Positions 7,519 through 18,685 of a DNA stretch of 64,000 nt are shown piece by piece. The stretch is taken from positions 1 to 64,000 of the forward strand of contig NZ_PDNU01000005.1 in NCBI RefSeq assembly GCF_002631185.1. The letters run 5' to 3'. The position numbers and the translations under genes are program-made. This DNA comes from Teichococcus rhizosphaerae. GTDB taxonomy: Bacteria; Pseudomonadota; Alphaproteobacteria; Acetobacterales; Acetobacteraceae. Each line of letters opens with the position of its first letter. Position 1 is the stretch's first letter. Below the pieces are notes generated by a model. That model had not been told where the DNA came from. It saw only the letters and a program-made list of their open reading frames with translations, and ran no database searches.

Positions 7519-10404
7519 TCAGTTGAGGCCCAGCGCTTCGCGCACCAGGGCCTCCTGCTGCTGCTGATGGACCTTGGCAAGGCCCGTGGCGGGGCTCGCC
7601 GCCTCGGCACGGCCGACATAGTCCGGCCGCTTGGCCTTGATGCCGAGATCCTTCAGCACCTTTTCGATGCGCCGGTCAACGAAGGTCCAGGCGCCCATGT
7701 TCTCGGGCTCCTCCTGGCACCACACCACCTCGGCGTTCTTGTACTCGGCCAGCACCTTGGCGAGGCTGATGCGCGGGAAGGGATGGATCTGCTCCATCCG
7801 GGCGATGGCCACGTCCTGCACGCCCTTGTCGCGGCGCTCCTGCAGCAGGTCGTAATAGACCTTGCCGGTGCAGAGCACGACGCGCTTCACCTTCTCGGAC
7901 GGCGCGATCGCGTCGGTCTCGGGGATCACGGTGCGGAAGGTGGAGCCGGGCGCGAACTCGGACAGGCTGCTGACCGCCAGCTTGTGGCGCAGCAGCGACT
8001 TCGGCGTCATCACCACCAGCGGCTTGCGGTAGTTGCGCTTCAGCTGCCGGCGCAGGGCGTGGAAGTAGTTGGCCGGCGTGGTGAAGTTGCACACCGCCAT
8101 GTTGCGCTCGGCGCAGAGCTGCAGGTAGCGCTCCAGGCGCGCCGAGGAATGCTCCGGCCCCTGCCCCTCATAGCCGTGCGGCAGCAGCATCACGAGGCCG
8201 GACATGCGCAGCCACTTGGTCTCGGCGCTGGCGATGAACTGGTCGATGATGACCTGCGCGCCATTGGCGAAGTCGCCGAACTGCGCCTCCCACAGCACCA
8301 GGGTCTGCGGGTCGGCCAGGGTGTAGCCGTAGTCGAAGCCCAGCACGCCCATCTCGGACAGCAGCGAGTTGAACGCCTCCATCCGCGCCTGACCCTCGCG
8401 GATGTTGTTCAGCGGCATGTATTCCGCCTGGTTCCGCTGGTCGACCAGCACGCAATGGCGGTGGCTGAAGGTGCCGCGCTGCACATCCTCGCCCGAGAGG
8501 CGGACGCGGTGGCCCTCCAGCAGCAGGGTGCCGAAGGCCAGCGCCTCGCCGGTCGCCCAGTCGATCCCCTCGCCCGTCTCGATGGCGTTCTTCTTGGCCT
8601 CGAGCTGGCGGACGATCTTGGAGTTGGCGTTGAAGCCCTCCGGCACGCGGGAGAGCGCGCCGCCCACCTCGCGCAGCGTGGCGAGGTCGACGGCGGTGCC
8701 GTCCTCCTTCTCCTCGTCATCCGAGCCCGCGGCCTTGAGGCCGGCCCAGTGGCCTTCCAGCCAGTCCGCCTTGTTGGGCTTGAAGGTCTGCGCGGCCTGG
8801 TAGGCCTCCTCCAGGCGGGCGTTGAAGGCGTCCAGCATCGCCTTGCCGTCCTCGGCCGGCACGGCGCCGGAGGCGGCGAGCGCCTCGGCATACTTGGTGC
8901 GGGTCGTCTTCATCTCCCGGATCCGGCCATACATGGCGGGCTGGGTGAAGGCGGGCTCGTCCGTCTCGTTGTGGCCGTGGCGGCGGTAGCAGACGATGTC
9001 GAGCACGATGTCGGCGCCGAACTGCATGCGGTACTCGGCCGCGAGCCGGGCGCAGAACACCACCGCCTCCGGCTCGTCGCCGTTGACGTGCAGGATGGGC
9101 GCCTGGACCGACTTGGCGACGTCGGTGCAGTAGAGGCCCGAATAGGCGTGCAGCGGCACGGTGGTGAAGCCGATCTGGTTGTTCACCACCACATGCACCG
9201 TGCCGCCGGTGCGGTAGCCGATGAGCTGGCTCATCGCCAGGGTCTCATAGACCAGGCCCTGGCCGGCGAAGGCGGCGTCGCCATGCAGCAGGATGCCCAT
9301 GACCGAGCGGCGGCTCTTGGTGTCGCCCGCCATGTCCTGGCGCGCGCGCACCTTGCCCACCACCACCGGGTCCACCGCCTCGAGGTGGGACGGGTTGGGC
9401 TGCAGCGAGAGGTGGACCTGGCGGCCGTTGATCTCGATGTCGGTCGAGGTGCCGAGATGGTACTTCACGTCGCCCGAGCCCTGGACGTCGTCCGGGTGGG
9501 CCGGGTTGCCCTTGAACTCGGAGAAGACCTGCGTGAAGGGCTTCTTCACCACGTTGACCAGCGTGTTCAGCCGGCCGCGGTGCGGCATGCCGATGGCGAT
9601 CTCGCTGACGCCGAGCCCCGCCACCGTCTCGATGATGGCCTGCAGCGCCGGGATGGTGACCTCGCCGCCCTCCAGCCCGAAGCGCTTGGTGCCCACATAC
9701 TTGCGGGCGCAGAAGGCCTCGAAGCCCTCCGCCTCGGTCAGCTGCTGCAGGATGGTGCGGCGGGCCTGGCCGTCAAAGGCGCGGCCCCAGGGCGCGCCCT
9801 CGATGCGCTGCTGGATCCAGGACTTCTGCTCCGGGTCCTGGATGTGCATGAACTCGACGCCGATCGGCCCGCAATAGGTCGCGCGCAGGATCTGCATGAT
9901 CTCGCGCAGCGTCGCGGTTTCCTTGCCCAGCACCTTGTTGATGAAGATGGGGCGGTCGAGGTCGGCGTCGGTGAAGCCGTAGGTCTTGGGGTCCAGCTCC
10001 GGATGCGGCTTGGCCTGCTGCAGGCCGAGCGGATCGAGCTGCGCCTCCAGATGGCCGCGCACGCGGTAGGCGCGGATCAGCATCAGGGCGCGGATCGCAT
10101 CCAGCACCTGCTGGCGCGAGGCAGCGGGATCGGCGGCGGCGGGGGCGGCAGGCTTGCCCCCCTTCTTCGGGTCGGCCCTGGGCGCCTCGGGCTCGGGCGC
10201 GAAGCCGCCGCGCGGGCGGGGCGCCCAGGAGGCGCCGGTGGCATCGTGCAGCACGGCGCGGGCGTCATCGTTCAGCGCCGCGAACAGCTCCTGGAAGGAG
10301 ACGTCCACGCTGTCCGGATTCTCCACCCAGCGCGCATACAGGTCGGCGAGGAAGGTGGCGTTCGCCCCCGTCATCGCGCTTGCCAGGATATCGATACCGG
10401 CCAT
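7519..10404 (-). CDS. sucA: 2-oxoglutarate dehydrogenase E1
   Basis: A 961-residue thiamine diphosphate enzyme that decarboxylates 2-oxoglutarate and reductively succinylates the E2 lipoyl group. The N-terminal helix (FLADLYARWVENPDSVD) binds the rest of the complex. GMPHRGRLN, the ThDP/Mg2+ region GDAAFAGQG...VNNQIGFTT and the C-terminal LPHGYEGQGPEHSSAR are all present. Full family length. Two adjacent ATGs (10407 and 10404) follow a strong gaggaggag; I chose the second for better spacing, and the frame also stays open a little further upstream. It lies about 200 bases downstream of sucD; a hairpin in that gap suggests partial uncoupling from sucCD. Confidence 0.97.
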   Translation of the reverse strand: MAGIDILASAMTGANATFLADLYARWVENPDSVDVSFQELFAALNDDARAVLHDATGASWAPRPRGGFAPEPEAPRADPKKGGKPAAPAAADPAASRQQVLDAIRALMLIRAYRVRGHLEAQLDPLGLQQAKPHPELDPKTYGFTDADLDRPIFINKVLGKETATLREIMQILRATYCGPIGVEFMHIQDPEQKSWIQQRIEGAPWGRAFDGQARRTILQQLTEAEGFEAFCARKYVGTKRFGLEGGEVTIPALQAIIETVAGLGVSEIAIGMPHRGRLNTLVNVVKKPFTQVFSEFKGNPAHPDDVQGSGDVKYHLGTSTDIEINGRQVHLSLQPNPSHLEAVDPVVVGKVRARQDMAGDTKSRRSVMGILLHGDAAFAGQGLVYETLAMSQLIGYRTGGTVHVVVNNQIGFTTVPLHAYSGLYCTDVAKSVQAPILHVNGDEPEAVVFCARLAAEYRMQFGADIVLDIVCYRRHGHNETDEPAFTQPAMYGRIREMKTTRTKYAEALAASGAVPAEDGKAMLDAFNARLEEAYQAAQTFKPNKADWLEGHWAGLKAAGSDDEEKEDGTAVDLATLREVGGALSRVPEGFNANSKIVRQLEAKKNAIETGEGIDWATGEALAFGTLLLEGHRVRLSGEDVQRGTFSHRHCVLVDQRNQAEYMPLNNIREGQARMEAFNSLLSEMGVLGFDYGYTLADPQTLVLWEAQFGDFANGAQVIIDQFIASAETKWLRMSGLVMLLPHGYEGQGPEHSSARLERYLQLCAERNMAVCNFTTPANYFHALRRQLKRNYRKPLVVMTPKSLLRHKLAVSSLSEFAPGSTFRTVIPETDAIAPSEKVKRVVLCTGKVYYDLLQERRDKGVQDVAIARMEQIHPFPRISLAKVLAEYKNAEVVWCQEEPENMGAWTFVDRRIEKVLKDLGIKAKRPDYVGRAEAASPATGLAKVHQQQQEALVREALGLN

Positions 10405-10472
10405 CATCTCCTCCTCGCCCGCACCTCGAACGGGCGCGGCGGCACATTTCACTACCCGGCGTCACAAAACGC

Positions 10473-10501
10473 AGCGCCGTCCCCGATATAGGGACGGCGC
10501 T
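10473..10501 (-). terminator. hairpin between sucD and sucA
   Basis: An 11-bp perfect stem (agcgccgtccc / gggacggcgct) with a 7-base AT-rich loop. Read on the minus strand it is followed by gcgttttg, a short T run. It lies 106 bases after the sucD stop and about 70 before the sucA start, so it could end or attenuate mdh-sucCD transcription. A direct repeat of ggttaa lies beside it at about 10502-10519. Confidence 0.6.
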
Positions 10502-10606
10502 GGTTAACATAGAGGTTAAAGTCGCGGCATGGGAGCCAGCACCGACGGGGCTGCATGGCAGACCCGCCCGGTTGGCCCGGCTCCCCTTGTCGCGACCGTT
10601 CCGGCA

Positions 10607-11497
10607 TCAGCCGCGCAGGGCCTTCACCATGGTCGAGCCCAGCGCCGCGGGGCTCTCGGCCACATGGATGCCCGCCTCGCGCATGGCGTTCATCTTGGCT
10701 TCCGCGGTGTCCTTGCCGCCCGAGATCACGGCGCCGGCATGGCCCATGCGACGGCCCGGAGGGGCGGTCGCGCCGGCGATGAAGCCGACCACGGGCTTGT
10801 AGTTGGCCGAGCCCGGCCGGTTCTCGCGGCCCAGGAACTCGGCCGCCTGGATCTCGCTCTGGCCGCCGATCTCGCCGATCATGATGATCGACTGCGTCTC
10901 GGGGTCGGCCAGGAACATCTCCAGAACCTCGGTGAAGTCGGTGCCCTTCACCGGGTCGCCGCCGATGCCGACGCAGGTGGACTGGCCGAGGCCCGCCGCC
11001 GTGGTCTGCGCCACCGCCTCATAGGTCAGCGTGCCCGAGCGGGACACGATGCCGACCGAGCCGCGCTTGTGGATGTGGCCCGGCATGATGCCGATCTTGC
11101 AGGCGTCCGGCGTGATCACGCCCGGGCAGTTCGGCCCGATCAGGCGGGACTTCGAGCCGGACAGGGCGCGCTTGACCTTGACCATGTCCAGCACCGGGAT
11201 GCCCTCGGTGATGCAGATGATCAGCGGCACCTCGGCGTCGATCGCCTCCAGGATGCTGTCGGCGGCGAAGGGCGGCGGCACGTAGATGACGGAGGCGTTG
11301 GCGCCCGTGGCCTCCACGCACTCGGCCACGGTGTTGAACACCGGCAGGCCCAGATGCGTCTGCCCGCCCTTGCCCGGGGTCACGCCGCCCACGTAGTTCG
11401 AGCCGTAGGCGATGCCCTGCTCGGCGTGGAAGGTGCCCTGGGAGCCGGTGAAGCCCTGGGTCATCACCTTGGTGTTCGCGTCGACGAGGATGGCCAT
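10607..11497 (-). CDS. sucD: succinate-CoA ligase alpha subunit
   Basis: A 296-residue alpha subunit of succinyl-CoA synthetase, which makes GTP or ATP from succinyl-CoA. The CoA-binding N-terminal Rossmann domain carries TGSQGTFH (about residues 18-24), and the C-terminal flavodoxin-like domain carries the phosphorylated active-site H253 in MGHAGAVI. The region [10 protein letters not shown] (about 121-130) is typical. Cytosolic, a heterodimer or heterotetramer with SucC. It begins one base after the sucC stop, so the two are translated from one transcript. Confidence 0.97.
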   Translation of the reverse strand: MAILVDANTKVMTQGFTGSQGTFHAEQGIAYGSNYVGGVTPGKGGQTHLGLPVFNTVAECVEATGANASVIYVPPPFAADSILEAIDAEVPLIICITEGIPVLDMVKVKRALSGSKSRLIGPNCPGVITPDACKIGIMPGHIHKRGSVGIVSRSGTLTYEAVAQTTAAGLGQSTCVGIGGDPVKGTDFTEVLEMFLADPETQSIIMIGEIGGQSEIQAAEFLGRENRPGSANYKPVVGFIAGATAPPGRRMGHAGAVISGGKDTAEAKMNAMREAGIHVAESPAALGSTMVKALRG

Positions 11498-11498
11498 C

Positions 11499-12695
11499 TC
11501 AGTTGGCTCCCTTCACGGCGCGGACCACCTTCTCGGCGGCGTCGGCCAGGTTGTCGGCGGGGATGATCTTCAGGCCGCTCTCGGCCAGGATCTTCTTGCC
11601 GAGCTCCACATTGGTGCCTTCGAGGCGCACCACCAGCGGCACGGACAGGGTCAGGTTCTTGGCCGCCTGCACCACGCCGGTCGCGATCATGTCGCACTTG
11701 GCGATGCCGCCGAAGATGTTGACCAGGATCGCCTTGACGTTGCTGTCGGAGGTGATGATCCGGAACGCCTCGGTGACGCGCTCGGCCGTCGCCGTGCCGC
11801 CCACATCGAGGAAGTTGGCGGGGGAGGAGCCGTAGAGCTTGATGATGTCCATGGTGGACATCGCGAGGCCCGCGCCGTTCACCATGCAGCCGATCTCGCC
11901 GTCGAGCGCCACATAGTTCAGGTCGTTCTTGACGGCCTCCAGCTCCTTCGGGTCCATCTCGCTGTCGTCGCGCAGGGCCTCGAGGTCCTTGTGGCGGAAC
12001 AGCGCGTTGTCGTCGAAGGACACCTTGGCGTCGAGCGCCACGATCTCGCCGGCGCCGGTCACCACCAGCGGGTTGATCTCGACGATGGCGCAGTCCAGCT
12101 CGACGAAGGCCTGGTACATGGCCGTGACGAACTTGGTGAAGGAGGCGACCTGCTTGCCTTCCAGGCCGAGGCCGAAGGCCAGCTTGCGGCAATGGAAGCC
12201 CGAGATGCCCGAGGCCGGGTCGATCGCCGCCTTCAGGATCTTCTCCGGGTGGTGCTCGGCGACCTCCTCGATCTCCATGCCGCCTTCGGTCGACGCCATG
12301 ATGACGATGCGGGAGGTGTCGCGGTCCACCAGCAGGGAGAGGTACAGCTCGCGCTTGATGTCGCAGCCATCCTCGACATAGACCCGGCTCACCACCTTGC
12401 CGGCCGGGCCGGTCTGCTTGGTGACGAGGGTCTTGCCGATCATCGCCTCGGCCGCCGCGCGCACGTCCTCGACCGACTTGACGACGCGCACGCCGCCCTT
12501 GCCGTTCGGGTCCTCCGCGAAGCGGCCGGCGCCACGCCCGCCGGCATGGATCTGGCTCTTCACCACATAGACAGGCCCGGGCAGCTTGCGCGCCGCCTCG
12601 GCCGCCTCCTCGGCGGTCCAGGCCACATGGCCGTCGAGCACCGCGACGCCATAGCGGCGCAGCAGTTCCTTGCCCTGATACTCGTGAATGTTCAT
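11499..12695 (-). CDS. sucC: succinate-CoA ligase beta subunit
   Basis: A 398-residue beta subunit with an ATP-grasp nucleotide-binding domain (about residues 1-240) and a C-terminal CoA-ligase domain. The start [17 protein letters not shown] and the stretch [21 protein letters not shown] (about 260-280) are diagnostic. Together with SucD it carries out the only substrate-level phosphorylation of the TCA cycle. It lies 82 bases downstream of mdh on the same strand and is nearly contiguous with sucD. Nucleotide preference cannot be read from the sequence by eye. Confidence 0.97.
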   Translation of the reverse strand: MNIHEYQGKELLRRYGVAVLDGHVAWTAEEAAEAARKLPGPVYVVKSQIHAGGRGAGRFAEDPNGKGGVRVVKSVEDVRAAAEAMIGKTLVTKQTGPAGKVVSRVYVEDGCDIKRELYLSLLVDRDTSRIVIMASTEGGMEIEEVAEHHPEKILKAAIDPASGISGFHCRKLAFGLGLEGKQVASFTKFVTAMYQAFVELDCAIVEINPLVVTGAGEIVALDAKVSFDDNALFRHKDLEALRDDSEMDPKELEAVKNDLNYVALDGEIGCMVNGAGLAMSTMDIIKLYGSSPANFLDVGGTATAERVTEAFRIITSDSNVKAILVNIFGGIAKCDMIATGVVQAAKNLTLSVPLVVRLEGTNVELGKKILAESGLKIIPADNLADAAEKVVRAVKGAN

Positions 12696-12777
12696 CCGCT
12701 CACCCTTCGCTGGGCTGGACGGCCGGGGCGCGGCCGGATGGAAACGGCCAGGGCGACCCCGCCCCGGCCGCGGGAGA

Positions 12778-13770
<993 letters not shown>

Positions 13771-13877
13771 TCAGGGAAATCTTGCAGCGGCTACCTACTC
13801 CGCCCCACCCATATGGGCAAGGCGGGCCAGTGCCGTTTCAGCCCGATCGACGCACGAGCCGGGTGCCGGAATGCCGC

Positions 13878-14306
13878 TCAAAGCGGCATGCAGCGAATCA
13901 CGTCATCATGCCCGCGCGCCAGGGTGGCCAGGGTGCCCACGGGGCACTCGCGCTGCGTGCCGGAGGCCAGCGGCAGGCCCGCCTGCCAGGAGGTGAGGCG
14001 CGCCCCGCCCGCGGGCGGCTGGGCGGCGGCCCTGGAAACAACGCGGGCGGTGCCGCGCTGCGGCTGGAGGGCGGGGCGGCGCAGCAGCTGGCCGGCCTTG
14101 GCGGAAGCGGGGCGGAGGGCGGCGCGCTGGGGCTGCGCGGCCGGCCGGGCCGCCGCGCGGGCGGCGCTGCCCGCCTTGGTGGACTTGGCCGACTTGGCGG
14201 AGGCGCGGCTCTCGCCACGGCTCGACGCGGCCTCGGCCGCGGGGGCCATCGCCGGGACCATGGCCGCGGCCAGGAGGCCGAGCAGGCAGAGCGGGATCAT
14301 TCGCAT
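13878..14306 (-). CDS. small secreted Ala/Arg-rich protein
   Basis: A 142-residue protein with a clear Sec signal peptide (MRMIPLCLLGLLAAAMVPAM, cleavage probably near residue 25). The mature part is basic and low-complexity, dominated by Ala, Arg, Ser, Lys and Pro, ending in a short region with two cysteines (RECPVG and IRCMPL) that could form a disulfide. Not recognised as a known family. The ATG at 14306 is chosen because gaaggag sits five bases upstream and it begins exactly at the signal peptide. It lies between zapE and mdh on the same strand, 31 bases after the zapE stop. Confidence 0.65.
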   Translation of the reverse strand: MRMIPLCLLGLLAAAMVPAMAPAAEAASSRGESRASAKSAKSTKAGSAARAAARPAAQPQRAALRPASAKAGQLLRRPALQPQRGTARVVSRAAAQPPAGGARLTSWQAGLPLASGTQRECPVGTLATLARGHDDVIRCMPL

Positions 14307-14337
14307 GGCAGCTCCTTCTGGCAGCGGGCGGCCCATC

Positions 14338-15528
14338 TCAGGTGAGATGCGGCAGGCCCAGATATTCGTGGCTTTGCATTTCCATCAGGCGGGACGCGGT
14401 GCGCTGGAACATCGCGGCGTTCTCGCCCTGCTCGTAGAGCTGGTCCGGCGCCGCTGCGGCGGAGGCGACCAGCTTGCAGCGGTGCTCGTAGAGGGTGTCG
14501 ATCAGCGTGATGAAGCGGCGGGCCTTGTCGAAATTGTCGGGCCCGAGGCGCGGCACGCCGTCCAGCACGAGCGTGTGGTAATGGGTGGAGATGGCCAGGT
14601 AGTCGGCCGGCCCCAGCGGCTTGCCGCAGAGGGCGTCGAAATCCGCCCGCGCCACGCCGCCCAGCGCCTGCGGGATCTCCACCCGCCGGCCGAGCACGGA
14701 GATCACCTCCGGCGCGCCATGCGCCTTGCCGGTCAGCTCCCGGAAGGCGGCATCCAGCGCCCGCTCCGCGCGGCCATCGGCCGGGCTGTGCCAGGTGGGC
14801 AGGCCCTGGATGCGGTCACGCCGGTAGTCCTGCGCCGATTGCAGGTGCAGCACCGAGACGTTCCGGTTGATCAGCGCGATGAAGGGCAGGAAGGCATCCC
14901 GCCCGGGGCGGCCCTTGAACAGGTCGTCGGGCGCCGTGTTGGAGGTGGCCACGATGACCGTGCCACGCGCGAACAGCGCCTCGAACAGCCGCCCCAGGAT
15001 CATCGCGTCGGCGATGTCGTGCACCTGGAACTCGTCGAAGCAGAGCAGCGAGGCCTCGCCGGTGATCTGGTCGGCCAGCGGCGGGATGGGGTCCGCCGTG
15101 TCGCCGTGCTGCTTCTTCCAGGCATGGATGCGCTGGTGCGACTGCTGCATGAACTGGTGGAAGTGGATGCGCTTCTTGCGCGGCACGTCGGCGCAGGCGA
15201 AGAACAGGTCCATCAGCATGGACTTGCCCCGCCCCACCTCGCCCACGAGGTAGAGGCCCTGCGGCACGTTGCCCGGCGCCTCGTCCACCGGCTTGCGGCG
15301 GAAGAAGCGGCTCATGAAGCCGCTGCCCGGCTCGGCGGTCGGCGCCTCGCGCTTCGGCTCGTAGCCGCGGGTGCGGCGCCACAGGTCCTGCAGGGTTTCG
15401 GCCGCCAGGGCCTGGGCGGGGTCGGCGCGCAGCTCGCCCGCCGCCACCTTCGCGCGATAGGCGGGCAGTGGACCTTCAGCGGAGGACGGGGGGCTCGCGG
15501 CACCGCCCGGCTTCAAGGGAGCATCCAT
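14338..15528 (-). CDS. zapE: cell division protein ZapE (AFG1-like ATPase)
   Basis: A 396-residue P-loop ATPase of the AFG1/ZapE family. In E. coli ZapE acts at the division ring under stress, and mitochondrial Afg1 helps turn over respiratory-chain proteins. Walker A is GEVGRGKS (residues 96-103) and Walker B is LLCFDEF (D165, E166). The family regions KKRIHFHQFM and TSNTAPDDL are present. The length is slightly above that of the E. coli protein because of an N-terminal Pro/Ala extension. Its place directly upstream of mdh and the suc genes is common in this order and fits the link to respiratory metabolism. Confidence 0.92.
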   Translation of the reverse strand: MDAPLKPGGAASPPSSAEGPLPAYRAKVAAGELRADPAQALAAETLQDLWRRTRGYEPKREAPTAEPGSGFMSRFFRRKPVDEAPGNVPQGLYLVGEVGRGKSMLMDLFFACADVPRKKRIHFHQFMQQSHQRIHAWKKQHGDTADPIPPLADQITGEASLLCFDEFQVHDIADAMILGRLFEALFARGTVIVATSNTAPDDLFKGRPGRDAFLPFIALINRNVSVLHLQSAQDYRRDRIQGLPTWHSPADGRAERALDAAFRELTGKAHGAPEVISVLGRRVEIPQALGGVARADFDALCGKPLGPADYLAISTHYHTLVLDGVPRLGPDNFDKARRFITLIDTLYEHRCKLVASAAAAPDQLYEQGENAAMFQRTASRLMEMQSHEYLGLPHLT

Positions 15529-15591
15529 CGCGTTGCGGCATAGCCTGTGAGGCCCGAACCGGCAACCGCACTTTCACAACATTCTCCAACC

Positions 15592-15622
15592 CACGGAAAG
15601 GATGGATTTTTTAGATTCCGTG
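15592..15622. promoter_or_regulatory. inverted repeat in the zapE / DUF2171 divergent promoter region
   Basis: A perfect 7-bp inverted repeat, cacggaa and ttccgtg, with a 17-base spacer that holds a run of six T. It lies in an AT-enriched patch between two divergent start codons (15528 and 15717). A regulator-binding site is plausible; nothing identifies the regulator. Confidence 0.35.
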
Positions 15623-15716
15623 AACTGGTGAAAACGCGGTCATGTCCCCGTGCTGCATCCTCTGCGCCGGCACCGCGTTTACCGCCCGGGTGAAACAACA
15701 AAACGGAGCGGCACCC

Positions 15717-15986
15717 ATGATCGACAAGTCCACGATCACCGAACACGCTGAAATCGTCGGCTCCTGCGGCAACCATGTCGGCACCGTCGATCATATCGAG
15801 GGCGACTTCATCAAGCTGACGGCCGCGGATTCTACGGATGGGCGGCACAAATACCTGCCGATCTCCGCCGTGGCCTCGACCGAGCCGGGGCGGGTGATCA
15901 CCCTGGTGAATCACAAGGCCGCGCAATCGCTCCTCCAGGACGCGCCCGAGGCAGGCACCGGACCCAACTTCCAGGCCCAGGGCTGA
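15717..15986 (+). CDS. DUF2171 (PRC-barrel-like) protein
   Basis: An 89-residue cytosolic protein. The opening IDKSTITEHAEIVGSCGNHVGTVD and the pattern IKLTAADS...HKYLP match the DUF2171 family, a small beta-barrel domain related to PRC barrels; its function is unknown. The ATG at 15717 was chosen for the family start and the upstream acggagcgg; an earlier ATG at 15642 would add 25 residues without homology. It is divergent from zapE and convergent with sdhB, and it is followed by a strong hairpin terminator. Confidence 0.8.
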   Translation: MIDKSTITEHAEIVGSCGNHVGTVDHIEGDFIKLTAADSTDGRHKYLPISAVASTEPGRVITLVNHKAAQSLLQDAPEAGTGPNFQAQG

Positions 15987-16005
15987 GAGCGATTCGCGCA
16001 TGAGA

Positions 16006-16035
16006 AAGGCCCGGGGGATCGCTCCCCCGGGCCTT
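16006..16035. terminator. bidirectional terminator between DUF2171 and sdhB
   Basis: A perfect 13-bp stem (aaggcccggggga / tcccccgggcctt) with the 4-base loop tcgc, flanked by A and T residues on both sides. It is centred between two convergent stop codons (15986 and 16062). Confidence 0.85.
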
Positions 16036-16061
16036 CCCTTATCCGCCGCGCGGCGCCGGGA

Positions 16062-16844
16062 TCAGCCCTGCCGCTCGACGATCATCTGCTTGATCTTGCC
16101 GATCGCCTGGGCCGGGTTCAGCCCCTTGGGGCAGGTCGCGGCACAGTTCATGATGGTGTGGCAGCGATACAGGCGGAACGGGTCCTCGAGGTTGTCGAGG
16201 CGCTCGCCCGTGTACTCGTCGCGCGAATCCGCGATCCAGCGATAGGCCTGGAGCAGCACGGCCGGGCCGAGATAGCGGTCGCCGTTCCACCAGTAGGACG
16301 GGCAGGCCGTGGAGCAGCAGAAGCACAGGATGCACTCCCACAGCCCGTCGAGCTTGGCGCGCTCCTCCTTGGACTGGCGGCGCTCCTCGTCCGGCGGCGG
16401 GGGCGTGTCGGACTTCAGCCAGGGCTCGATGGAGCGGAGCTGCGCGTAGATGTGCGTCAGGTCCGGCACCAGGTCCTTCACCACCGGCATGTGCGGAAGC
16501 GGCGTGATGCGCACGTCCTTCTTCACATCCTCGATCGGCTTCAGGCAGGCCAGCGTGTTCATCCCGTCGATGTTCATCGAGCAGGAGCCGCAGATGCCCT
16601 CGCGGCAGGAGCGCCGGAAGGTCAGGGTGGTGTCCACCTCGTTCTTGATCTTGATCAGCGCGTCCAGGACCATGGGCCCGCACTTGTCGAGATCGATCTC
16701 GAAGGTGTCGTAGCGCGGGTTCTCCCCCGTGTCGGGGTCGAACCGGTAGATCTTGAACGCTTTGACGTTCTTGGCGCCCGGCTCGGCCTTGTAGGTCTTG
16801 CCGGCGCCGATGGTGGAGTTCTTGGGCAGGGTGAAGGTGGCCAT
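16062..16844 (-). CDS. sdhB: succinate dehydrogenase iron-sulfur subunit
   Basis: A 260-residue complex II subunit that passes electrons from the flavin to ubiquinone. The N-terminal ferredoxin domain carries the 2Fe-2S ligands in CREGICGSC (mid-domain). The C-terminal domain carries the 4Fe-4S and 3Fe-4S ligands in [17 protein letters not shown] and [17 protein letters not shown]. All expected cysteines are present. The WWN stretch contributes to the quinone site. It is the last gene of sdhCDAB, 17 bases after the sdhA stop. Confidence 0.97.
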   Translation of the reverse strand: MATFTLPKNSTIGAGKTYKAEPGAKNVKAFKIYRFDPDTGENPRYDTFEIDLDKCGPMVLDALIKIKNEVDTTLTFRRSCREGICGSCSMNIDGMNTLACLKPIEDVKKDVRITPLPHMPVVKDLVPDLTHIYAQLRSIEPWLKSDTPPPPDEERRQSKEERAKLDGLWECILCFCCSTACPSYWWNGDRYLGPAVLLQAYRWIADSRDEYTGERLDNLEDPFRLYRCHTIMNCAATCPKGLNPAQAIGKIKQMIVERQG

Positions 16845-16861
16845 GATGTCCCGCTCCTTCC

Positions 16862-18685
16862 TCAGTACACGCGCGGCTTGGGCGGGAAGACCTGGACCTC
16901 GTTGGTGAGGGTCCGCATCTTCACGTCGCGGTAGTCGAGCGAGACTTCGTACTTCTCGTTCACCCGGGCGAGGGTGTGCTTCATCCAGTTCTGGTCGTCG
17001 CGCTCCGGGTAGTCCTCATGCGCGTGGGCGCCGCGGCTCTCGTGCCGCGCTTCCGCGCCCACCACGGTGGTCAGCGCGTTGCCGATGAGGTTGTCCAGCT
17101 CCAGCGCCTCGACGAGGTCGCTGTTCCAGATCAGCGAGCGGTCGGCGATGCGGATGTCGCTGTACCCTTGGGCCACCTTCGCCATCTTCTCGCAGCCTTC
17201 CTTGAGCAGCTCGGAGGTGCGGAACACGGCGGCATGGGTCTGCATGGTGCGCTGCATCTGCAGGCGCAGCTCGGCGACCGGCGTGCCGCCCTTGGCGTGG
17301 CGGACGCGGTCCAGCCGCTCCAGCGCGGCCTCGCCGGCCTTGGCCGGCAGCGGCGCCTGGGTGGCGCCGGGCTTGATCGTGTCGGCGGCGCGGAGCGCCG
17401 CGGCGCGGCCGAACACCACCAGGTCGAGCAGCGAGTTGGTGCCGAGGCGGTTGGCGCCGTGCACCGAGACAGAGGCCGCCTCGCCCACCGCCATCAGGCC
17501 GGGCACCACGCGATCCTGGTCCGCGCCGGTGGCGGCCAGCACCTCGCAGTGGATGTTGGTCGGGATGCCGCCCATGTTGTAGTGGACGGTCGGCAGCATC
17601 GGGATCGGCTCCTTGGTCACGTCCACGCCGGCGAAGATCTTCGCCGTCTCGGAGATGCCCGGCAGCCGCTCATGCAGCAGGTCCGCGCCCAGATGCTCCA
17701 GGTGCAGGTGGATGTGGTCCTTGTGCGGGCCGACGCCACGGCCCTCGCGGATCTCCATCGACATGGCGCGGGACACCACGTCGCGCGAGGCGAGGTCCTT
17801 GGCCGTGGGGGCATAGCGCTCCATGAAGCGCTCGCCCTCGGAGTTGGTCAGGTAGCCGCCCTCGCCGCGCGCACCCTCGGTGACGAGGCAGCCCGAGCCG
17901 TAGATGCCGGTCGGGTGGAACTGCACGAACTCGTTGTCCTGCAGCGGCAGGCCGGCGCGCAGCACCATGCCGCCGCCATCGCCCGTGCAGGTGTGGGCGG
18001 AGGTGCAGGAGAAGTAGGCGCGGCCATAGCCGCCGGTCGCCAGCACCACGGTCTGGGCGCGGAAGCGGTGGATGGAGCCATCCTCCAGGTTCCAGGCCAT
18101 GACGCCGCGGCAGGCGCCTTCCTCGTCCATGATCAGGTCGAGGGCGAAGTACTCGACGAAGAACTCGCAGTTGTGCTTCAGCGACTGCTGGTAGAGCGTG
18201 TGCAGGATCGCGTGGCCGGTGCGGTCGGCGGCGGCGCAGGCGCGCATCGCCGGCGTCTTGCCGTAGTTCTGCATGTGGCCGCCGAAGGGCCGCTGATAGA
18301 TCCTGCCGTCCTCGGTGCGCGAGAAGGGCACGCCGAAGTGCTCCAGCTCGATGATCGCCGGCACGGCCTCGCGGCACATGTACTCGATGGCATCCTGGTC
18401 GCCCAGCCAGTCCGACCCCTTGACGGTGTCGTACATGTGCCAGCGCCAGTCATCCTCGCCCATGTTGCCCAGCGCCGCGCCCACGCCGCCCTGCGCCGCC
18501 ACGGTATGGCTGCGGGTCGGGAAGACCTTGGTGATGCAGGCGGTTTTCAGCCCCGCCGCACCCATGCCGAAGGTGGCCCGCAGCCCGGCACCCCCGGCGC
18601 CCACGACGACGACGTCGTAGGTGTGGTCCACGATGCGGTAGGCGCCCCCGGGGGCACCGGTGTTGGGCATGGTGATCGCGTTCAT
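16862..18685 (-). CDS. sdhA: succinate dehydrogenase flavoprotein subunit
   Basis: A 607-residue subunit that oxidises succinate to fumarate. FAD-binding [11 protein letters not shown] lies at about residues 28-38. Covalent FAD attachment is expected at H60 in [10 protein letters not shown]. The substrate and active-site regions [11 protein letters not shown] and [15 protein letters not shown], and the C-terminal R-rich [17 protein letters not shown], are intact. Normal length. It follows sdhD by 113 bases, the largest gap in the operon; I see no convincing hairpin in that gap. Confidence 0.97.
   Translation of the reverse strand: MNAITMPNTGAPGGAYRIVDHTYDVVVVGAGGAGLRATFGMGAAGLKTACITKVFPTRSHTVAAQGGVGAALGNMGEDDWRWHMYDTVKGSDWLGDQDAIEYMCREAVPAIIELEHFGVPFSRTEDGRIYQRPFGGHMQNYGKTPAMRACAAADRTGHAILHTLYQQSLKHNCEFFVEYFALDLIMDEEGACRGVMAWNLEDGSIHRFRAQTVVLATGGYGRAYFSCTSAHTCTGDGGGMVLRAGLPLQDNEFVQFHPTGIYGSGCLVTEGARGEGGYLTNSEGERFMERYAPTAKDLASRDVVSRAMSMEIREGRGVGPHKDHIHLHLEHLGADLLHERLPGISETAKIFAGVDVTKEPIPMLPTVHYNMGGIPTNIHCEVLAATGADQDRVVPGLMAVGEAASVSVHGANRLGTNSLLDLVVFGRAAALRAADTIKPGATQAPLPAKAGEAALERLDRVRHAKGGTPVAELRLQMQRTMQTHAAVFRTSELLKEGCEKMAKVAQGYSDIRIADRSLIWNSDLVEALELDNLIGNALTTVVGAEARHESRGAHAHEDYPERDDQNWMKHTLARVNEKYEVSLDYRDVKMRTLTNEVQVFPPKPRVY

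Noticed and set aside
7453-10491. Plus-strand open frame of about 1000 codons antisense to sucA
   Set aside because: It is the mirror of a strongly conserved gene; the translated sequence is His/Arg/Gly/Leu-rich with no family features. Long antisense frames arise routinely at this GC content.
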